Shown here one piece after another: positions 1 through 9,496 of a stretch of DNA of 64,000 bases. A model generated the notes under the pieces. That model worked only from the letters and a program-made list of their open reading frames with translations. It was not told the DNA's origin and ran no database searches. Within the stretch, counting starts at the first letter, position 1, and each line of letters begins with the position of its first letter. The stretch lies in NCBI RefSeq assembly GCF_030263895.1, contig NZ_CP127161.1:1736001-1800000 (forward strand). Reading direction: 5' to 3'. Position numbers and translations under genes: made by a program. Origin of the DNA: Proteiniborus sp. MB09-C3. GTDB taxonomy: Bacteria > Bacillota > Clostridia > Tissierellales > Proteiniboraceae.

Positions 1-330
1 AATGCAGTTAAATACTCCAATGAAAAAGTTGATAGCTTTATTTGGTTAAAAACTGGTTTTGATAGCATAAAGAATCGGTATTATTTAAGGATTTCTGATA
101 ATGGTGTTGGGGTGCTGGATTCTGATCTTCCTTTTATTTTTGATAAAGGATTTACAGGAGATAATACCAATAGAAAGCAGTCCACTGGCATAGGATTGTA
201 TCTTGTAAAGAAATTATGTGATGAATTGCAGATTGAAATTGAAGTTGAGTCTGGATATGGGAAGGGATTTTCAATTCAATTATTGTTTCCAATAATTGAG
301 ACTCAGAAGACATTGTCCACTCGATTTTAG
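1..330 (+). CDS. Sensor histidine kinase, C-terminal ATPase domain (5' end outside window)
   Basis: The open frame enters from the left edge and ends at a TAG at 328-330. The visible part is the HATPase/GHKL domain of a membrane sensor kinase: N-box NAVKYS right at the edge, G1 box DNGVG, F-box region IFDKGFTG and G2 box STGIGLYLVKKLC. The sequence TGIGLYLVKKL is typical of the small intramembrane-sensing (BceS-like) kinases that work with a response regulator and a peptide-detoxifying ABC transporter. That subtype is an inference, because the sensor and dimerisation domains lie outside the window. No response regulator follows on this side, so any partner would be upstream. Confidence 0.88.
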   Translation, partial: NAVKYSNEKVDSFIWLKTGFDSIKNRYYLRISDNGVGVLDSDLPFIFDKGFTGDNTNRKQSTGIGLYLVKKLCDELQIEIEVESGYGKGFSIQLLFPIIETQKTLSTRF

Positions 331-509
331 ATTATATTGTTCTAGTCTTCCAATATGATGAACATCTTATGATAAAATGTATTTTGTTTGGCGGACAAAG
401 ATATAAATGATATAGTGAAATTAATTCTCGATTTTGATGCATAAAATAACAGCTTAAGTATTAAAGCTGCATAAAAAAATTAATGAAATAAGCAATAGGG
501 GGCGCTTAA

Positions 510-1058
510 ATGGGGTTGTTATCGGATTTCAGTCAATCCAAAGATAGAGCAGAGCTTTTCTTTATCTCAGAAATGAAGAAAGAAGCTGGTTCAAATTTCT
601 ACTATGAGGATTTATGTACTTACATGCTTGGTCGGATTGTAGAAAAAGTGAGTGGCAAAATAATGTTGGATTATTTAAAGCCTCGTATGTTCGATATGTT
701 GGAAATTGTAAATCCCCAATGGAATACCTGCCAGCATGGTCATACATCATGTTCAGGCGGCTTGTATCTGAATACTGAGGAATTTTCTCGCATTGGGATA
801 ATGTTACTATAAAATGGGGTATACAAGGATAAGCAAATCATTCCTAGCGGCTATGTAAATCGCATGCATACTGAATGGGTAGATACCACATCCAAAAATG
901 ATGCCGAAACCAGAGGTGGTTACGGTTATCAGGTTTGGAAATGTACTCCACCAAACACAAGGATATACTGCGCGCAATGTGGAGTGATATTCTCCCAAAA
1001 TTGTAGGATGAAAGTTGGAGGTGTAAATAGCGCAAGGGAATTGAACCATATCTGTTAG
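510..1058 (+). pseudogene. Decayed beta-lactamase-like serine hydrolase (class C / CubicO type)
   Basis: Residues FYYEDLCTYMLGRIVEKVSG and the later GLYLNTEEFSRIGIMLL resemble the middle of class C beta-lactamase-like hydrolases. A TAA at 810-812 interrupts the frame where the family usually has a Leu (LLLNG). The same frame reopens at once and still reads IIPSGYVNRMHTEW and GGYGYQVWKCTP, another family signature. The N-terminal third that would carry the catalytic SxxK serine is missing, and the C-terminal end loses similarity after about position 960. It is therefore truncated at both ends and broken by a nonsense codon. A GGGGG ribosome-site-like stretch precedes the ATG at 510. A sequencing error could explain the stop but not the missing ends. 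Confidence 0.75.
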
Positions 1059-1276
1059 TCTTTTTGATTTTCTATGTATAGCTTAATAAAACTTTCTATG
1101 TCAAATCTACTTAGTTGAGATAAATCATCTTGAATTAAGTGAAAGAAACAGCTTGGGATTTCTCCTTGCTTTAAATTTTTCCTAATACATGGATCACATC
1201 CTAAATCGTGATTGTGAGGGTTCAATTTGCAATTTAAATCTTTACAGGTACAAAAATGAGTATGTTTTTCCGTCAT
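1055..1276 (-). CDS. Small cysteine-rich protein (DUF6485-like)
   Basis: A 73-residue cytosolic protein beginning MTEKHTHFCTCKDLNCKLNP. The Cys/His pattern C-x-C-x4-C ... HNHDLGCDPCIRKNLKQGEIPSCFF matches my memory of a short conserved clostridial family (DUF6485). The cysteines suggest metal or iron-sulfur binding, but no function is established. I place the start at the ATG at 1276 because AGGAG (about 1285-1289) is at normal spacing from it. A TTG three bases upstream is the alternative. It is convergent with the decayed hydrolase, and the two 3' ends touch. Confidence 0.75.
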   Translation of the reverse strand: MTEKHTHFCTCKDLNCKLNPHNHDLGCDPCIRKNLKQGEIPSCFFHLIQDDLSQLSRFDIESFIKLYIENQKD

Positions 1277-1329
1277 CAATACATCTCCTATCTTATAGTT
1301 TTTATACTCTATTTACTTAGACAGTTATC

Positions 1330-1467
1330 TATATTTTTAATTTTATCAAAACTTTTAGAAAAACAAAAGGAGTTCTCTATGGACTAACAGGTTACTACCT
1401 ATCGCATATGGGTAATGATTAAGAGGCCTTTGTCCAATGGTTTAAAAAAAACAATATGAAAGAATAA
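1330..1467 (+). pseudogene. Possible decayed coding remnant of unknown family
   Basis: One forward frame reads protein-like sequence, KGVLYGLTGYYLSHMGND, then a TAA at 1420-1422, then EAFVQWFKKNNMKE and a TAA at 1465-1467. The composition and continuity across the stop look like the tail of a former gene. I do not recognise the family, and there is no start or ribosome site in frame. It may be chance. Confidence 0.25.
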
Positions 1468-1538
1468 GTAGAAAATAGCAAGTCTTTTATTGGTTAATAG
1501 TATATATTGTATTATATAATAAAAGAAGGAGTGCGGAA

Positions 1539-2624
1539 ATGAAGAGAGTATTTCTAATCTGTCTATGTATACTTTTGAGTGTTTCAACTTTTCATGTTGC
1601 AAGTGCTGTTGGCACAAGAGATTTGGCTTTTGAGATGGAATTAGCTTTAAATTTAAAGAAATTGGGCTTATTTAAAGGTGTTGGAGAAAATGAAAATGGA
1701 GAAACAGTGTTTGAGCTTGAAAGAAAAATGAACAGGGTTGAAGCTTTAGTTATGCTTGTTCGTGCCCTAGGGAAGGGAGCAGAAGCCGAAAAATATCCTA
1801 AAACACATCCGTTTACAGATGTACCAGCTTGGGCTGATGGTTATGTTTCGTATGCTTATGACGAGAGGATAACTAAAGGTGTTTCTAGTAATATTTTTGG
1901 TATAGAATCAGATATATCTTTAGAAATGTATTTGACCTTTATGTTAAGAGCATTGGGTTATAATGAAGGAGAAGGTAAAAATTTTGTATGGACTGAACCT
2001 TGGATTTCAGCTTCAGTAAGCGGAATATTTCCAGTTCAAGTACAAAGTGATTTTCTACGTGGAGATGCTGTTACTGTGACTACAGCTGCATTATACTCAA
2101 ATTTAAAAGATTCTAAAAATAAGCTTCATGAAAAGTTGATATGGGATGGAGTTTTTTCCTTAGATCAATTTCAACATGAATATCCTGTAAATCCTCTTAT
2201 CAAAGATTCTTTTTATGAATATGAGAGTTATAAAGAGGCTATTATTGAGACTGAAAAATTGATGACTGTTGTAAAAAACAAAATTGAAACCGAAGAAGTT
2301 ACCATTCTGCACGGCGTGACAGACACTCCACATGGTCAGAGTACAAGGTTATATCTTGTTTATAAAGATAACTCCGAAATCAGTGGTAGTATAGTGGTTA
2401 GATTACCTTTACCGACAAAAAATTTTATTGGAGAAACAGCAGATGTAAGAGAAATTAGTTTAAGTGAAGATGGCTTAGTATTAAATTACTCTAGTTATTT
2501 TGAGGAGCGCTTAGTAGTCGAAGTTGGTACTCCAAATGAAAGAGTTATACACGAGGCTGGTACATACTCTTATACAACTGTTTTAGAGACAGGAATAACC
2601 TCACTTGTAATTATTCCTAAGTAG
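1539..2624 (+). CDS. S-layer homology (SLH) domain protein, secreted
   Basis: A 361-residue protein with a signal peptide (basic MKR, hydrophobic VFLICLCILLSVSTFHVASA, cleavage near residue 23). Residues about 35-150 carry SLH-type repeats: ELERKMNRVEALVMLVRALG, then HPFTDVPAWADGYVSYAYDERITKGVS, then SLEMYLTFMLRALGY. These modules normally anchor proteins non-covalently to pyruvylated secondary wall polymer. The second half (about 230-361) is beta-rich, has no family I recognise, and lacks a catalytic motif I can see. AGAAGGAG precedes the ATG at good spacing. It is monocistronic, with an AraC regulator about 90 bp downstream. Confidence 0.85.
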   Translation: MKRVFLICLCILLSVSTFHVASAVGTRDLAFEMELALNLKKLGLFKGVGENENGETVFELERKMNRVEALVMLVRALGKGAEAEKYPKTHPFTDVPAWADGYVSYAYDERITKGVSSNIFGIESDISLEMYLTFMLRALGYNEGEGKNFVWTEPWISASVSGIFPVQVQSDFLRGDAVTVTTAALYSNLKDSKNKLHEKLIWDGVFSLDQFQHEYPVNPLIKDSFYEYESYKEAIIETEKLMTVVKNKIETEEVTILHGVTDTPHGQSTRLYLVYKDNSEISGSIVVRLPLPTKNFIGETADVREISLSEDGLVLNYSSYFEERLVVEVGTPNERVIHEAGTYSYTTVLETGITSLVIIPK

Positions 2625-2717
2625 TTTTATAAATTTTAAGGCTGACTTAAGTGGTCAATCATATCTTAGTTAACAAAATCAGCGTTGAATTTGCAGGGTG
2701 AGAAAGAGGGAAAATAG

Positions 2718-3482
2718 ATGGAGTATATTGGCATATCTGAACAATTTGTAGTGATGTTTGGGGGTGAACAAAATGAATATAGCCATTCCCACTATGGAAT
2801 TCAACTGCTTATTCCAACAAATAGGTTAGAGATAAATGGAAACATGACAAATGGATTGGTGTTTATAGATAGCAATGTCCAACATCTTGTTTATGGAGAT
2901 GGAAAGATCCTATCCCTGATATTCAATCCAGAATCAGAGATCGGACAAAAGATTAAACAATACTATTTCAAAGATAAAAGTATTGAATATTTTTATAACC
3001 TTGAAATATCTAATGCTATGAAAAGAATTGACAACATTATTACAGATATAGAGGCAGTAAAAAGACTTATAATAATGATTCTAGAGCAATTAGTGGGAGA
3101 TATTGAGCTTGCTGAACAATTAGATAAAAGAGTAAAGGATATGATTAATTATATTAAATTCAGTGACTTTGAACATTTAAGATACGAGGATGTTATTAAT
3201 AATGTTTTTTTATCAAAATCACGGGTAACTCATTTGTTCAAAAAGGAAATGAGGATTCCTCTTATGAAGTATATAACTTGGAAAAGATTAATTAATGCAT
3301 CTAAGACATTGATTATTTCTCAAAAAACTATTACAGATACTGCCTATTTATATGGATTTGCTGATTCAGCACATTTCTCTCGTGTATTCAAAGAAAACTT
3401 TGGAATTAGCCCCAGTCAAATAATTCAGAAAAAGCAAAAAGATAGCCGTCTCGTTCATGTTTTTAATATGGATTTCCTTTAA
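2718..3482 (+). CDS. AraC family transcriptional regulator
   Basis: A 254-residue protein. The N-terminal part (1-130) looks like a cupin-like sensor fold (SHSHYGIQLLIP, GLVFIDSNVQH). The C-terminal two helix-turn-helix units of the AraC/XylS family occupy about 150-245, with the classic tail ITDTAYLYGFADSAHFSRVFKENFGISPSQ. AraC proteins of this size usually activate an adjacent gene in response to a small ligand. The next gene, 25 bp downstream on the same strand, is a decayed alpha/beta hydrolase, so the local target is probably lost. AGAAAGAGGG precedes the ATG. Confidence 0.9.
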   Translation: MEYIGISEQFVVMFGGEQNEYSHSHYGIQLLIPTNRLEINGNMTNGLVFIDSNVQHLVYGDGKILSLIFNPESEIGQKIKQYYFKDKSIEYFYNLEISNAMKRIDNIITDIEAVKRLIIMILEQLVGDIELAEQLDKRVKDMINYIKFSDFEHLRYEDVINNVFLSKSRVTHLFKKEMRIPLMKYITWKRLINASKTLIISQKTITDTAYLYGFADSAHFSRVFKENFGISPSQIIQKKQKDSRLVHVFNMDFL

Positions 3483-3507
3483 GATAGATATTAAAGGAGA
3501 GGATATT

Positions 3508-4420
3508 ATGTCATTTGAAAAAATCTTTGAAGATATTAACTTTAACTTTCAGGTGAACCGTGTATTGTCCTTTGGAGATGTAGCTTGTGATAGGGAAGAA
3601 ATATATAAAGCTGCCACAAAAATATATGACTTTTACATGGTATATAGAATGGCGGAATATTGCAGAGATTGCTGAAAGAGAAGGCAGATATATGCATAGC
3701 ATGTATTACTACAGAATGTCAGAATTTATGTTAACAGATGATAATCCGGATAAGGATGCTATGTATTATAAATGTGTTGAAGTATTTGATAAAGCTATGC
3801 CTAAAGCTATTAAGCATAAAGTCCCATATAAAGATGGATATTTACCATGTCTAGCAACTGAATTACATCCTTCTAATAAAACAATAATAATTCATGGTGG
3901 ATATGATTCTTTTATTGAGGAATTTTATATTGTAGCTGAATGGTTTGCACAATCTGGATATAATGTAATTTTATTCGAGGGCGAAGGACAAGGGGGGACT
4001 CTTAGGCAAGGCATGAGATTTAATGAAAAATGGGAAAACTCAGTAGGAGCTATATTAGATTACTTTAAGCTTGAGAAATCAGCATTAGTTGGAATATCAT
4101 GGGGTGGGTATTTTGCTTTAAGGGCAGCAGCTTTTGATAAACGCATTACTCATGTAGTATGTTATGATGGACTAGACGTTATGTTCCACCTAGTAGATGA
4201 ACCAGTAAGGACTTTGTTTAAGTTCATGTATAAATTGTAGCTTAAAGCTATTATAAATAGTTTAGTCAAAAGAAAAATGGCAAAAGATAGTTTAGCAAAT
4301 TGGGGAATATCTCATGGTATTTATATTACAGGAACCAATACCCCTTTTGATTTTAGTTTTTGGCATATAACAAGGTATTTTATTTATCAATTCAAGGAAA
4401 TTGGCGGGAGTATTTTCTAA
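3508..4420 (+). pseudogene. Decayed alpha/beta hydrolase (FrsA/dipeptidyl-peptidase-like)
   Basis: AAAGGAGAGG precedes an ATG at 3508 that starts MSFEKIFEDINFNFQVNRVL. Around 3635-3655 the reading frame shifts. The following frame continues the protein as WRNIAEIAEREGRYMHSMYY, then IIIHGGYDSFIEEFY, then the nucleophile elbow GISWGG with Ser in G-x-S-x-G. A TAG at 4238-4240 interrupts this frame, yet the codons after it still read SLVKRKMAKDSLANWGISHG and GTNTPFDF, so the stop is a nonsense mutation. The last part, with the catalytic Asp and His region, is absent or scrambled before the next stop near 4420. One frameshift, one nonsense codon and a missing 3' end make this a pseudogene. Confidence 0.82.
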
Positions 4421-4657
4421 CGAAGATACCCCGTTTTTTATGCCCTTTTTAAAAAATGCTTGGATACAATCTTAGGGAAAACCTTAGATTCCTAACACAT
4501 ATAAACAGTAGTAAGGCTTGAAAAGATAATAGAATAAATATTATATTAAGGGATGATATGTCAATATATGCTAACATCTTCTTTTTTGCAATAAGAATAA
4601 TTTTTAGCATGTAGTACAATATGATTAGATAAATATTTTAAATATATTTATTATTTT
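4421..4657. other. Intergenic stretch
   Basis: About 240 bases of AT-rich DNA between the decayed hydrolase and the ECF promoter of the next operon. No coding potential, RNA gene or strong hairpin was seen in it. Confidence 0.5.
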
Positions 4658-4686
4658 TGAAACTTTTAACTTTTGCTATACGAATA
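4658..4686 (+). promoter_or_regulatory. Candidate ECF-sigma promoter of the 4724 operon
   Basis: TGAAAC (4658-4663) followed by TTTT, a 17-base spacer, and CGAATA (4681-4686). This resembles the TGAAAC/CGTA promoters used by ECF sigma factors such as SigW. It lies about 38 bp before a sigma gene, so autoregulation is the natural reading. It is inferred from motif and position only. Confidence 0.55.
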
Positions 4687-4723
4687 TAATTAGTAAGAGG
4701 ATAAAGAAGGGGAAGATGGTGCT

Positions 4724-5272
4724 TTGGTTAGAGAAAACAGATTAATAAGTAGTATACAAAGAACAGGAAATAGAAAATCGGCTGATGAACTGATTAGAAA
4801 ATATTATGATGAAATCTATACTTATGCATATAAACAGATTTTAGACAAGCATACTGCCATGGATGTGACTCAGAATATTTTTATATCTATGCTCCAATCC
4901 CTTTCAACCTATGATGAAAAAAAGGCCGGATTTCGTACTTGGCTTTATAGAATTGCTACGAATAAAATCATTGACTATTTTAGAAAAAATTCAGCTGAAA
5001 GAAAAATGATAGTTGATATAGGAGAATATGAAATACAAGATCAAATTATGTTTACATTAAATATTGAAAATAAGGAATTATTATTTAGATTGCAGGATTT
5101 TATTAATTCATTTGACATGAATTCACAGCAAATTTTTCGGTTAAAGATATTTGGAGAATACAGTTTTTCTCAGATTGCAGCAAGCTTATCCTCGCCAGAA
5201 TCAACGATAAAATCAAAGTATTATAGATTGTTAAAAATAATAAGAGAGGAGTTTAAGGATGAATATAATTAA
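4724..5272 (+). CDS. ECF-type RNA polymerase sigma factor
   Basis: A 182-residue sigma-70 family protein. Region 2 is HTAMDVTQNIFISMLQSL followed by FRTWLYRIATNKIIDYFRK. Region 4 is YSFSQIAASLSSPESTIKSK near the C-terminus. The start is a TTG preceded by AAGGGGAAG, and no better in-frame ATG exists. It overlaps the next gene by 14 bp, suggesting translational coupling to the membrane protein that occupies the usual anti-sigma position. The candidate ECF promoter upstream suggests self-activation. Downstream ABC-2 exporter genes appear to be its operon targets. Confidence 0.88.
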   Translation: MVRENRLISSIQRTGNRKSADELIRKYYDEIYTYAYKQILDKHTAMDVTQNIFISMLQSLSTYDEKKAGFRTWLYRIATNKIIDYFRKNSAERKMIVDIGEYEIQDQIMFTLNIENKELLFRLQDFINSFDMNSQQIFRLKIFGEYSFSQIAASLSSPESTIKSKYYRLLKIIREEFKDEYN

Positions 5273-5990
5273 GCCTACAAATAGTGAAAAGGATAGGGCT
5301 ATAGAAAATATTTTATCAGAGGGATTATCTAAGCCAGATAGTATTTGGCATTTCTGCGACAGAATGTATCATTCACTTGGACTTAAGTTTATTTTCTTCG
5401 ATATAATACAGGCAATAATAATGGCAGTTGCTGTAACAATTGGATTTAACCTGCTTTACCCTCTATCTCCACAGCCAAATATGTACTCAATATTATTTGC
5501 GATATCCCCATTGTTTTTTATTACAGTTGTATTCTTTACAGAATTTATTGAGAGAAATGACAGTCTTTATGAACTGAAAATGACGCTTAAATATACTATT
5601 CAGCAGGTAATTATCTTTCGGATTTTGTGCTATTCACTGATAAGTATGTTAATATGCATTTTCATAAGCAGTAGCATACCAGATACCTATAATTTTCTTA
5701 GAGCAGTTTCCATTGCTCTAAGCGGATTATTTATATGTGCTCTTATGACTATCTATATTATGAGGTGCTTTAAAGGACGCTGGATTCATTTTACTTCATT
5801 GGTGGCATGGGGAGTAACTGTATTTTTGCCGGTTTTGATTTTTGGTGAAGGCTGGGAGTTATTATTATCACAAATTCCCATAGGTATAACTATTGTCGTA
5901 GCTGTAATCGGATTTTATTTGTATATTAGTGAAATAAAAAAACTAATTAATATGAGCAAAAAGGAGGTTGAATATTATGTTGGTAGTTAA
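5259..5990 (+). CDS. Multi-pass membrane protein, possible anti-sigma regulator
   Basis: A 243-residue protein with a cytosolic N-terminus of about 45 residues and about six hydrophobic segments between roughly 48 and 228. No zinc-finger anti-sigma (HC2) motif is visible. Its position, overlapping the sigma gene and followed by the ABC genes, is where an anti-sigma or signal-receiving membrane subunit normally sits, so that role is inferred from context. A similar-sized membrane protein holds the same position in the operon at 31019. AGGAG precedes its ATG inside the sigma coding region. Confidence 0.7.
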   Translation: MNIIKPTNSEKDRAIENILSEGLSKPDSIWHFCDRMYHSLGLKFIFFDIIQAIIMAVAVTIGFNLLYPLSPQPNMYSILFAISPLFFITVVFFTEFIERNDSLYELKMTLKYTIQQVIIFRILCYSLISMLICIFISSSIPDTYNFLRAVSIALSGLFICALMTIYIMRCFKGRWIHFTSLVAWGVTVFLPVLIFGEGWELLLSQIPIGITIVVAVIGFYLYISEIKKLINMSKKEVEYYVGS

Positions 5991-6828
5991 CAATGTTACA
6001 AAAGAATACAATGGATTCACTGCACTTGAGGATATAAATATTGAGTTCCAAAATGGAGTATATGGTCTTCTTGCACCAAATGGAGCTGGCAAGACTACTT
6101 TGATAAAAATGATTACCACTCTTCTTTTCCCTACAAAGGGGCAGATACTTTGGGAAGGTACAGATATCAGGGCGCTAGACGAAAAATACAGAGATATTAT
6201 TGGATACCTTCCACAGGACTTTGGATATTATAAAAACTATTCACCAAGACAGTTTCTTGAATATTTGGCAGCATTGAAAGGTATTGAAAGGCATATTTCA
6301 AAGAGCAGGATAATAGAACTTCTGGAAGTGGTTGCTTTGGGGGATGTAATTGATAAGAAAATGCGTAAGCTTTCAGGTGGGATGATTCAGAGGGTTGGCA
6401 TTGCTCAGGCACTTTTAAATGATCCAAAGATTCTTATATTAGATGAGCCAACAGCAGGTCTCGATCCAAAGGAGAGAGTTCGTTTTAGAAACATGATTTC
6501 CAGTCTATCAAAGGACAGGATTGTTATATTATCAACTCATATAGTTTCTGATATAGAAACAATTGCAAACCATGTAATCATGTTTAAGGATCATAGACTG
6601 TTTTACAATGATTCTCCATCTAATATATGCAATACTCTCATGGGAAAAATCTATGAGACCTGGGAAATCGAAAATGTTAAAGTGCCTCATATTATGTTGA
6701 CTCAAAGACAGGAGGGTGACAATACTCTTGTAAGATTTGCCTGTGATACAAAATATACTGGGGAAGCACGTAGAGTTACACCTACATTAGAGGATGTATT
6801 TTTATATGTGTATAATGATGGGGTGTAA
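5977..6828 (+). CDS. ABC transporter ATP-binding protein (ABC-2 exporter type)
   Basis: A 283-residue ATPase. Walker A is APNGAGKT near residue 34, the Q-loop is in YLPQDFGYY, the signature is LSGGMIQRVGIAQ, Walker B is ILILDEPTAGLDP, and the switch His is in LSTHIVSD. The start is the ATG at 5977: AAAGGAGG sits immediately in front of an upstream TTG at 5968, too close for that codon. It overlaps the previous gene by 14 bp. Together with the two permeases that follow it should form an exporter for a peptide, lipid or drug. The substrate cannot be read from sequence. The ATPase at 31732 is a close relative. Confidence 0.93.
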   Translation: MLVVNNVTKEYNGFTALEDINIEFQNGVYGLLAPNGAGKTTLIKMITTLLFPTKGQILWEGTDIRALDEKYRDIIGYLPQDFGYYKNYSPRQFLEYLAALKGIERHISKSRIIELLEVVALGDVIDKKMRKLSGGMIQRVGIAQALLNDPKILILDEPTAGLDPKERVRFRNMISSLSKDRIVILSTHIVSDIETIANHVIMFKDHRLFYNDSPSNICNTLMGKIYETWEIENVKVPHIMLTQRQEGDNTLVRFACDTKYTGEARRVTPTLEDVFLYVYNDGV

Positions 6829-6830
6829 GT

Positions 6831-7991
6831 ATGAGAATTTATAAGCTTGAATTTAAAAAGTTACACTCATCATTCACATTATGGGCCTTAATCATCCTAT
6901 TTTTGACTTTCAATATCCTTTTGGTGGTTAACAGCTCGTGGAACAGGTATCCAGATTTTATAGGAAAAACATCTTATAAAACAGGATATGTATTAAATGA
7001 AAATTTTTATGACAAATTATTGCAAACACAGGCAAGTGATATGGAAACTAGCTATTTAGAACAGCTTAAGCTAGATGTTCATCAGATTGGAGATGTATTT
7101 GATGATTATATAATAACTGACGTGGGTGAGAAGTATATAGCAGCATCGGGTGCACCAGATAAATTTGCAGAAACCATACGCAGCAAATACTCTGAATTAC
7201 AAAAGGTAGTGGATAAAAAAGCAGAAAGTAATGAATCCATGACACTGTACTTTGCTACTGCTACTTACAATATGCATCAGCTATTATTTAAAAATCTTAC
7301 AGGTTGGTTGATTATTGAAGGAATACTTATATCAGTACTTTTGATTTTACTTTCATTAGGATATGAAAATAGCAACAGGACAGAAAGCATAGTATATTCA
7401 ACAAAGACAGGAAGAAATATCCTAAGGGCTAAATTTGCTGCTTCAATATCGGCTGGGCTGGGTGTTTATTTGCTTTTAGCTATTATTACTTTTGTAATAT
7501 ATTTCAGTATCAATGATTATAGTGGAATTTGGGGCAGCAGTGTTTCAAGTGCTTTTAATTATAGATACGATATGATTGCAGGATTAAGACCCTTTGTTAC
7601 ATGGCACAGCCATAGTGTTTTTACTTATTTACTTGTAACCGTATGTATGAGTGTAGGATTGATTTTTTCTTTTGCCCTCATGGCTTTTATCGTGGGAATT
7701 ATGATAAGAAACAGCTATATAAGCTTTTTTGTATTTCTAACTGTAAATACTTTAATGGTTGCTATACCTTTAAGGATATCAAATGCTACATTAATTAGCT
7801 ATTTTATTAAATACTATTCAATGCTTTCACCAGTCTGGCTGTGGCTTAAGCATAGCCTGTGGTTTACTGACGGAGATTTTGATATCCTGTGGAAACATTT
7901 TGAGACTAAGGGACTAGGTATATCAACGCTTATTTTAATAGCTATTACTATACTAGCTGTTAAATTATTTAAGAGGAGGGATATCACATGA
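6831..7991 (+). CDS. ABC-2 type transporter permease 1
   Basis: A 386-residue membrane protein with the ABC-2 layout. A first membrane helix (about 16-36) is followed by a large outside loop with charged helices (about 40-150), then about five helices from 155 to the end (SVLLILLSLGY, LGVYLLLAIITFVIYF, VCMSVGLIFSFALMAFIVGI). It starts 3 bp after the ATPase stop and overlaps the next permease by 4 bp (ATGA), so the three genes are coupled. It is probably one half of a heterodimeric channel. Confidence 0.85.
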   Translation: MRIYKLEFKKLHSSFTLWALIILFLTFNILLVVNSSWNRYPDFIGKTSYKTGYVLNENFYDKLLQTQASDMETSYLEQLKLDVHQIGDVFDDYIITDVGEKYIAASGAPDKFAETIRSKYSELQKVVDKKAESNESMTLYFATATYNMHQLLFKNLTGWLIIEGILISVLLILLSLGYENSNRTESIVYSTKTGRNILRAKFAASISAGLGVYLLLAIITFVIYFSINDYSGIWGSSVSSAFNYRYDMIAGLRPFVTWHSHSVFTYLLVTVCMSVGLIFSFALMAFIVGIMIRNSYISFFVFLTVNTLMVAIPLRISNATLISYFIKYYSMLSPVWLWLKHSLWFTDGDFDILWKHFETKGLGISTLILIAITILAVKLFKRRDIT

Positions 7992-9175
7992 GAATAATTT
8001 TAAATGAGTTTAAAAAAATATGGAATATAAAGCTTCTTCTTGTAGCTATTATAATTGGTGCTTTATTTTACATGATCTTTATGGCAGATTTTATAGAGGG
8101 ATTTAAAAGAAACCATTCCTCGATTGAAGAAGCAGAGTATGCCATGAAGATGACACGAAGCTATGGTGCCATGATTACAGATAAGCAACTTTTCGAGTTC
8201 ATGAAAAAAGAAAGAGAAGCTCTCATATCTGAAGCAGAAGGATATATAAATACATTCCCTATTTTTTCTGAAGTAGGCATATATAAATTTAAAGATTATG
8301 AAGATACTTATAGTAAGGAGGATGTAACAGAAAGAGAGTATGAGGCTATTTGGACATTGCTTAGAGAGAAAGGTAATTTTGTAAGATTTAAATTACAGGC
8401 ATTGGACGTACTCGAAGAGCGATATTATAATTATCCTAAATACACATTAGAAAGAGCTTTAAATTCGCAAGATACACCTAAAAGAGAATCAGTTCGTTTA
8501 CAGGAGATAAAGGAAAAAGAGGAATATAGAAATATTATGGATGGGTATTCCCTTGAGAATACAGTCTCATATTCAATCTATTTAGCTATTTTGACTGTAT
8601 TAACAGTACTTGTGTTAGTTTCGCCACTTATTGCTAATGATCGTTCAATTAACATTAACCTGCTACAATACAGCTCCAATAATGGAAGAAGGATTTTGCT
8701 CCAGCAGTTTATTTCTATTATTATCTCAGCATTTATGGTCACTACATTATGTGTTTTAATTTTTGGAGCTATTTATACTAAAAATGGTACATTTGTTTTC
8801 TGGAACAATGGACTTACCTCATTTTTGAATTTTAGAGCAGATTTTTTCTGGTTTGATTTATCTTATGGACAATATATTATACTTTATATTTTACTCTTAT
8901 ATACTTTGGCTATAGGATCAGCAGCATTGGCATTTGTCGTTTCAAGATTCAGTCAGAATCTGATAGCAGTGATAATGAAGCTTATTCCAATATTTGGCAT
9001 AATTGCATTTACTAGCTTTGCAGTATTTCTTTATACCTTCAGCGATAAAAATTTCTTTTACAAATTTACTGGAATTCCATGGTTGGAGCCAATTGCATGT
9101 GGGATTATACTACTAGCAGGATTGACTTTATCCATGTATATATTGCATAGAGAGAAAGAAATTGATGTATTATGA
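7988..9175 (+). CDS. ABC-2 type transporter permease 2
   Basis: A 395-residue protein with the same plan as its neighbour: one N-terminal helix (LLLVAIIIGALFYMIFM), an extended charged extracytoplasmic segment to about 195, then about five helices (TVLTVLVLVSPLIAND, YIILYILLLYTLAIGSAALAFVV). It starts in the ATGA overlap with permease 1 and ends the operon. The outside segment is rich in acidic and basic residues, as in transporters involved in antimicrobial-peptide or envelope-stress resistance. That substrate class is only an inference. Confidence 0.84.
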   Translation: MRIILNEFKKIWNIKLLLVAIIIGALFYMIFMADFIEGFKRNHSSIEEAEYAMKMTRSYGAMITDKQLFEFMKKEREALISEAEGYINTFPIFSEVGIYKFKDYEDTYSKEDVTEREYEAIWTLLREKGNFVRFKLQALDVLEERYYNYPKYTLERALNSQDTPKRESVRLQEIKEKEEYRNIMDGYSLENTVSYSIYLAILTVLTVLVLVSPLIANDRSININLLQYSSNNGRRILLQQFISIIISAFMVTTLCVLIFGAIYTKNGTFVFWNNGLTSFLNFRADFFWFDLSYGQYIILYILLLYTLAIGSAALAFVVSRFSQNLIAVIMKLIPIFGIIAFTSFAVFLYTFSDKNFFYKFTGIPWLEPIACGIILLAGLTLSMYILHREKEIDVL

Positions 9176-9496
9176 TATAATGCCAGTAAGATTAGTATTC
9201 TTCAGGGATTCATATAAAAAGGGAATAAGGAATGACAAAGATTTTAAACTGAACAGAATAGGGTGAAAAATCAATATCGAATGTTGACGTATTCTAATAT
9301 GAAAGGATAAGGAGTGCTTTGAAGCCCCTATTTTTAAGTTCAGGGAAAACATATCAAGGGCTTAAGCGTATGTGATTATGTTGACAGATAATATAATAGC
9401 TGTTTTATAATAAGTCATATGATGATGGATTATTTGCAAACAACTTACTATGTATTATATTCTTGAATACAGATGAAGAATTAAGGAGGTGGTAAC
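9176..9496 (+). promoter_or_regulatory. Intergenic region with candidate promoter for the TetR gene
   Basis: No gene is seen in this stretch. TTGACA (9381-9386) and TATAAT (9406-9411) are 19 bases apart (TTATAA at 9405 gives 18), a slightly long sigma-A spacing. They lie about 85 bp before the TTG start of the TetR gene. Confidence 0.45.

Noticed and set aside
864-1058. Open frame of 64 codons
   Set aside because: It is in the same frame as the decayed beta-lactamase-like gene after its stop at 810, so it is part of that pseudogene.
1399-1617. Minus-strand frame of 72 codons
   Set aside because: Antisense to the signal peptide of the SLH gene, no ribosome site, hydrophobic composition explained by AT-rich DNA.
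3457-3675. Open frame of 72 codons overlapping the AraC gene end
   Set aside because: Its useful part starts at the ATG at 3508 and is the first segment of the frameshifted hydrolase.
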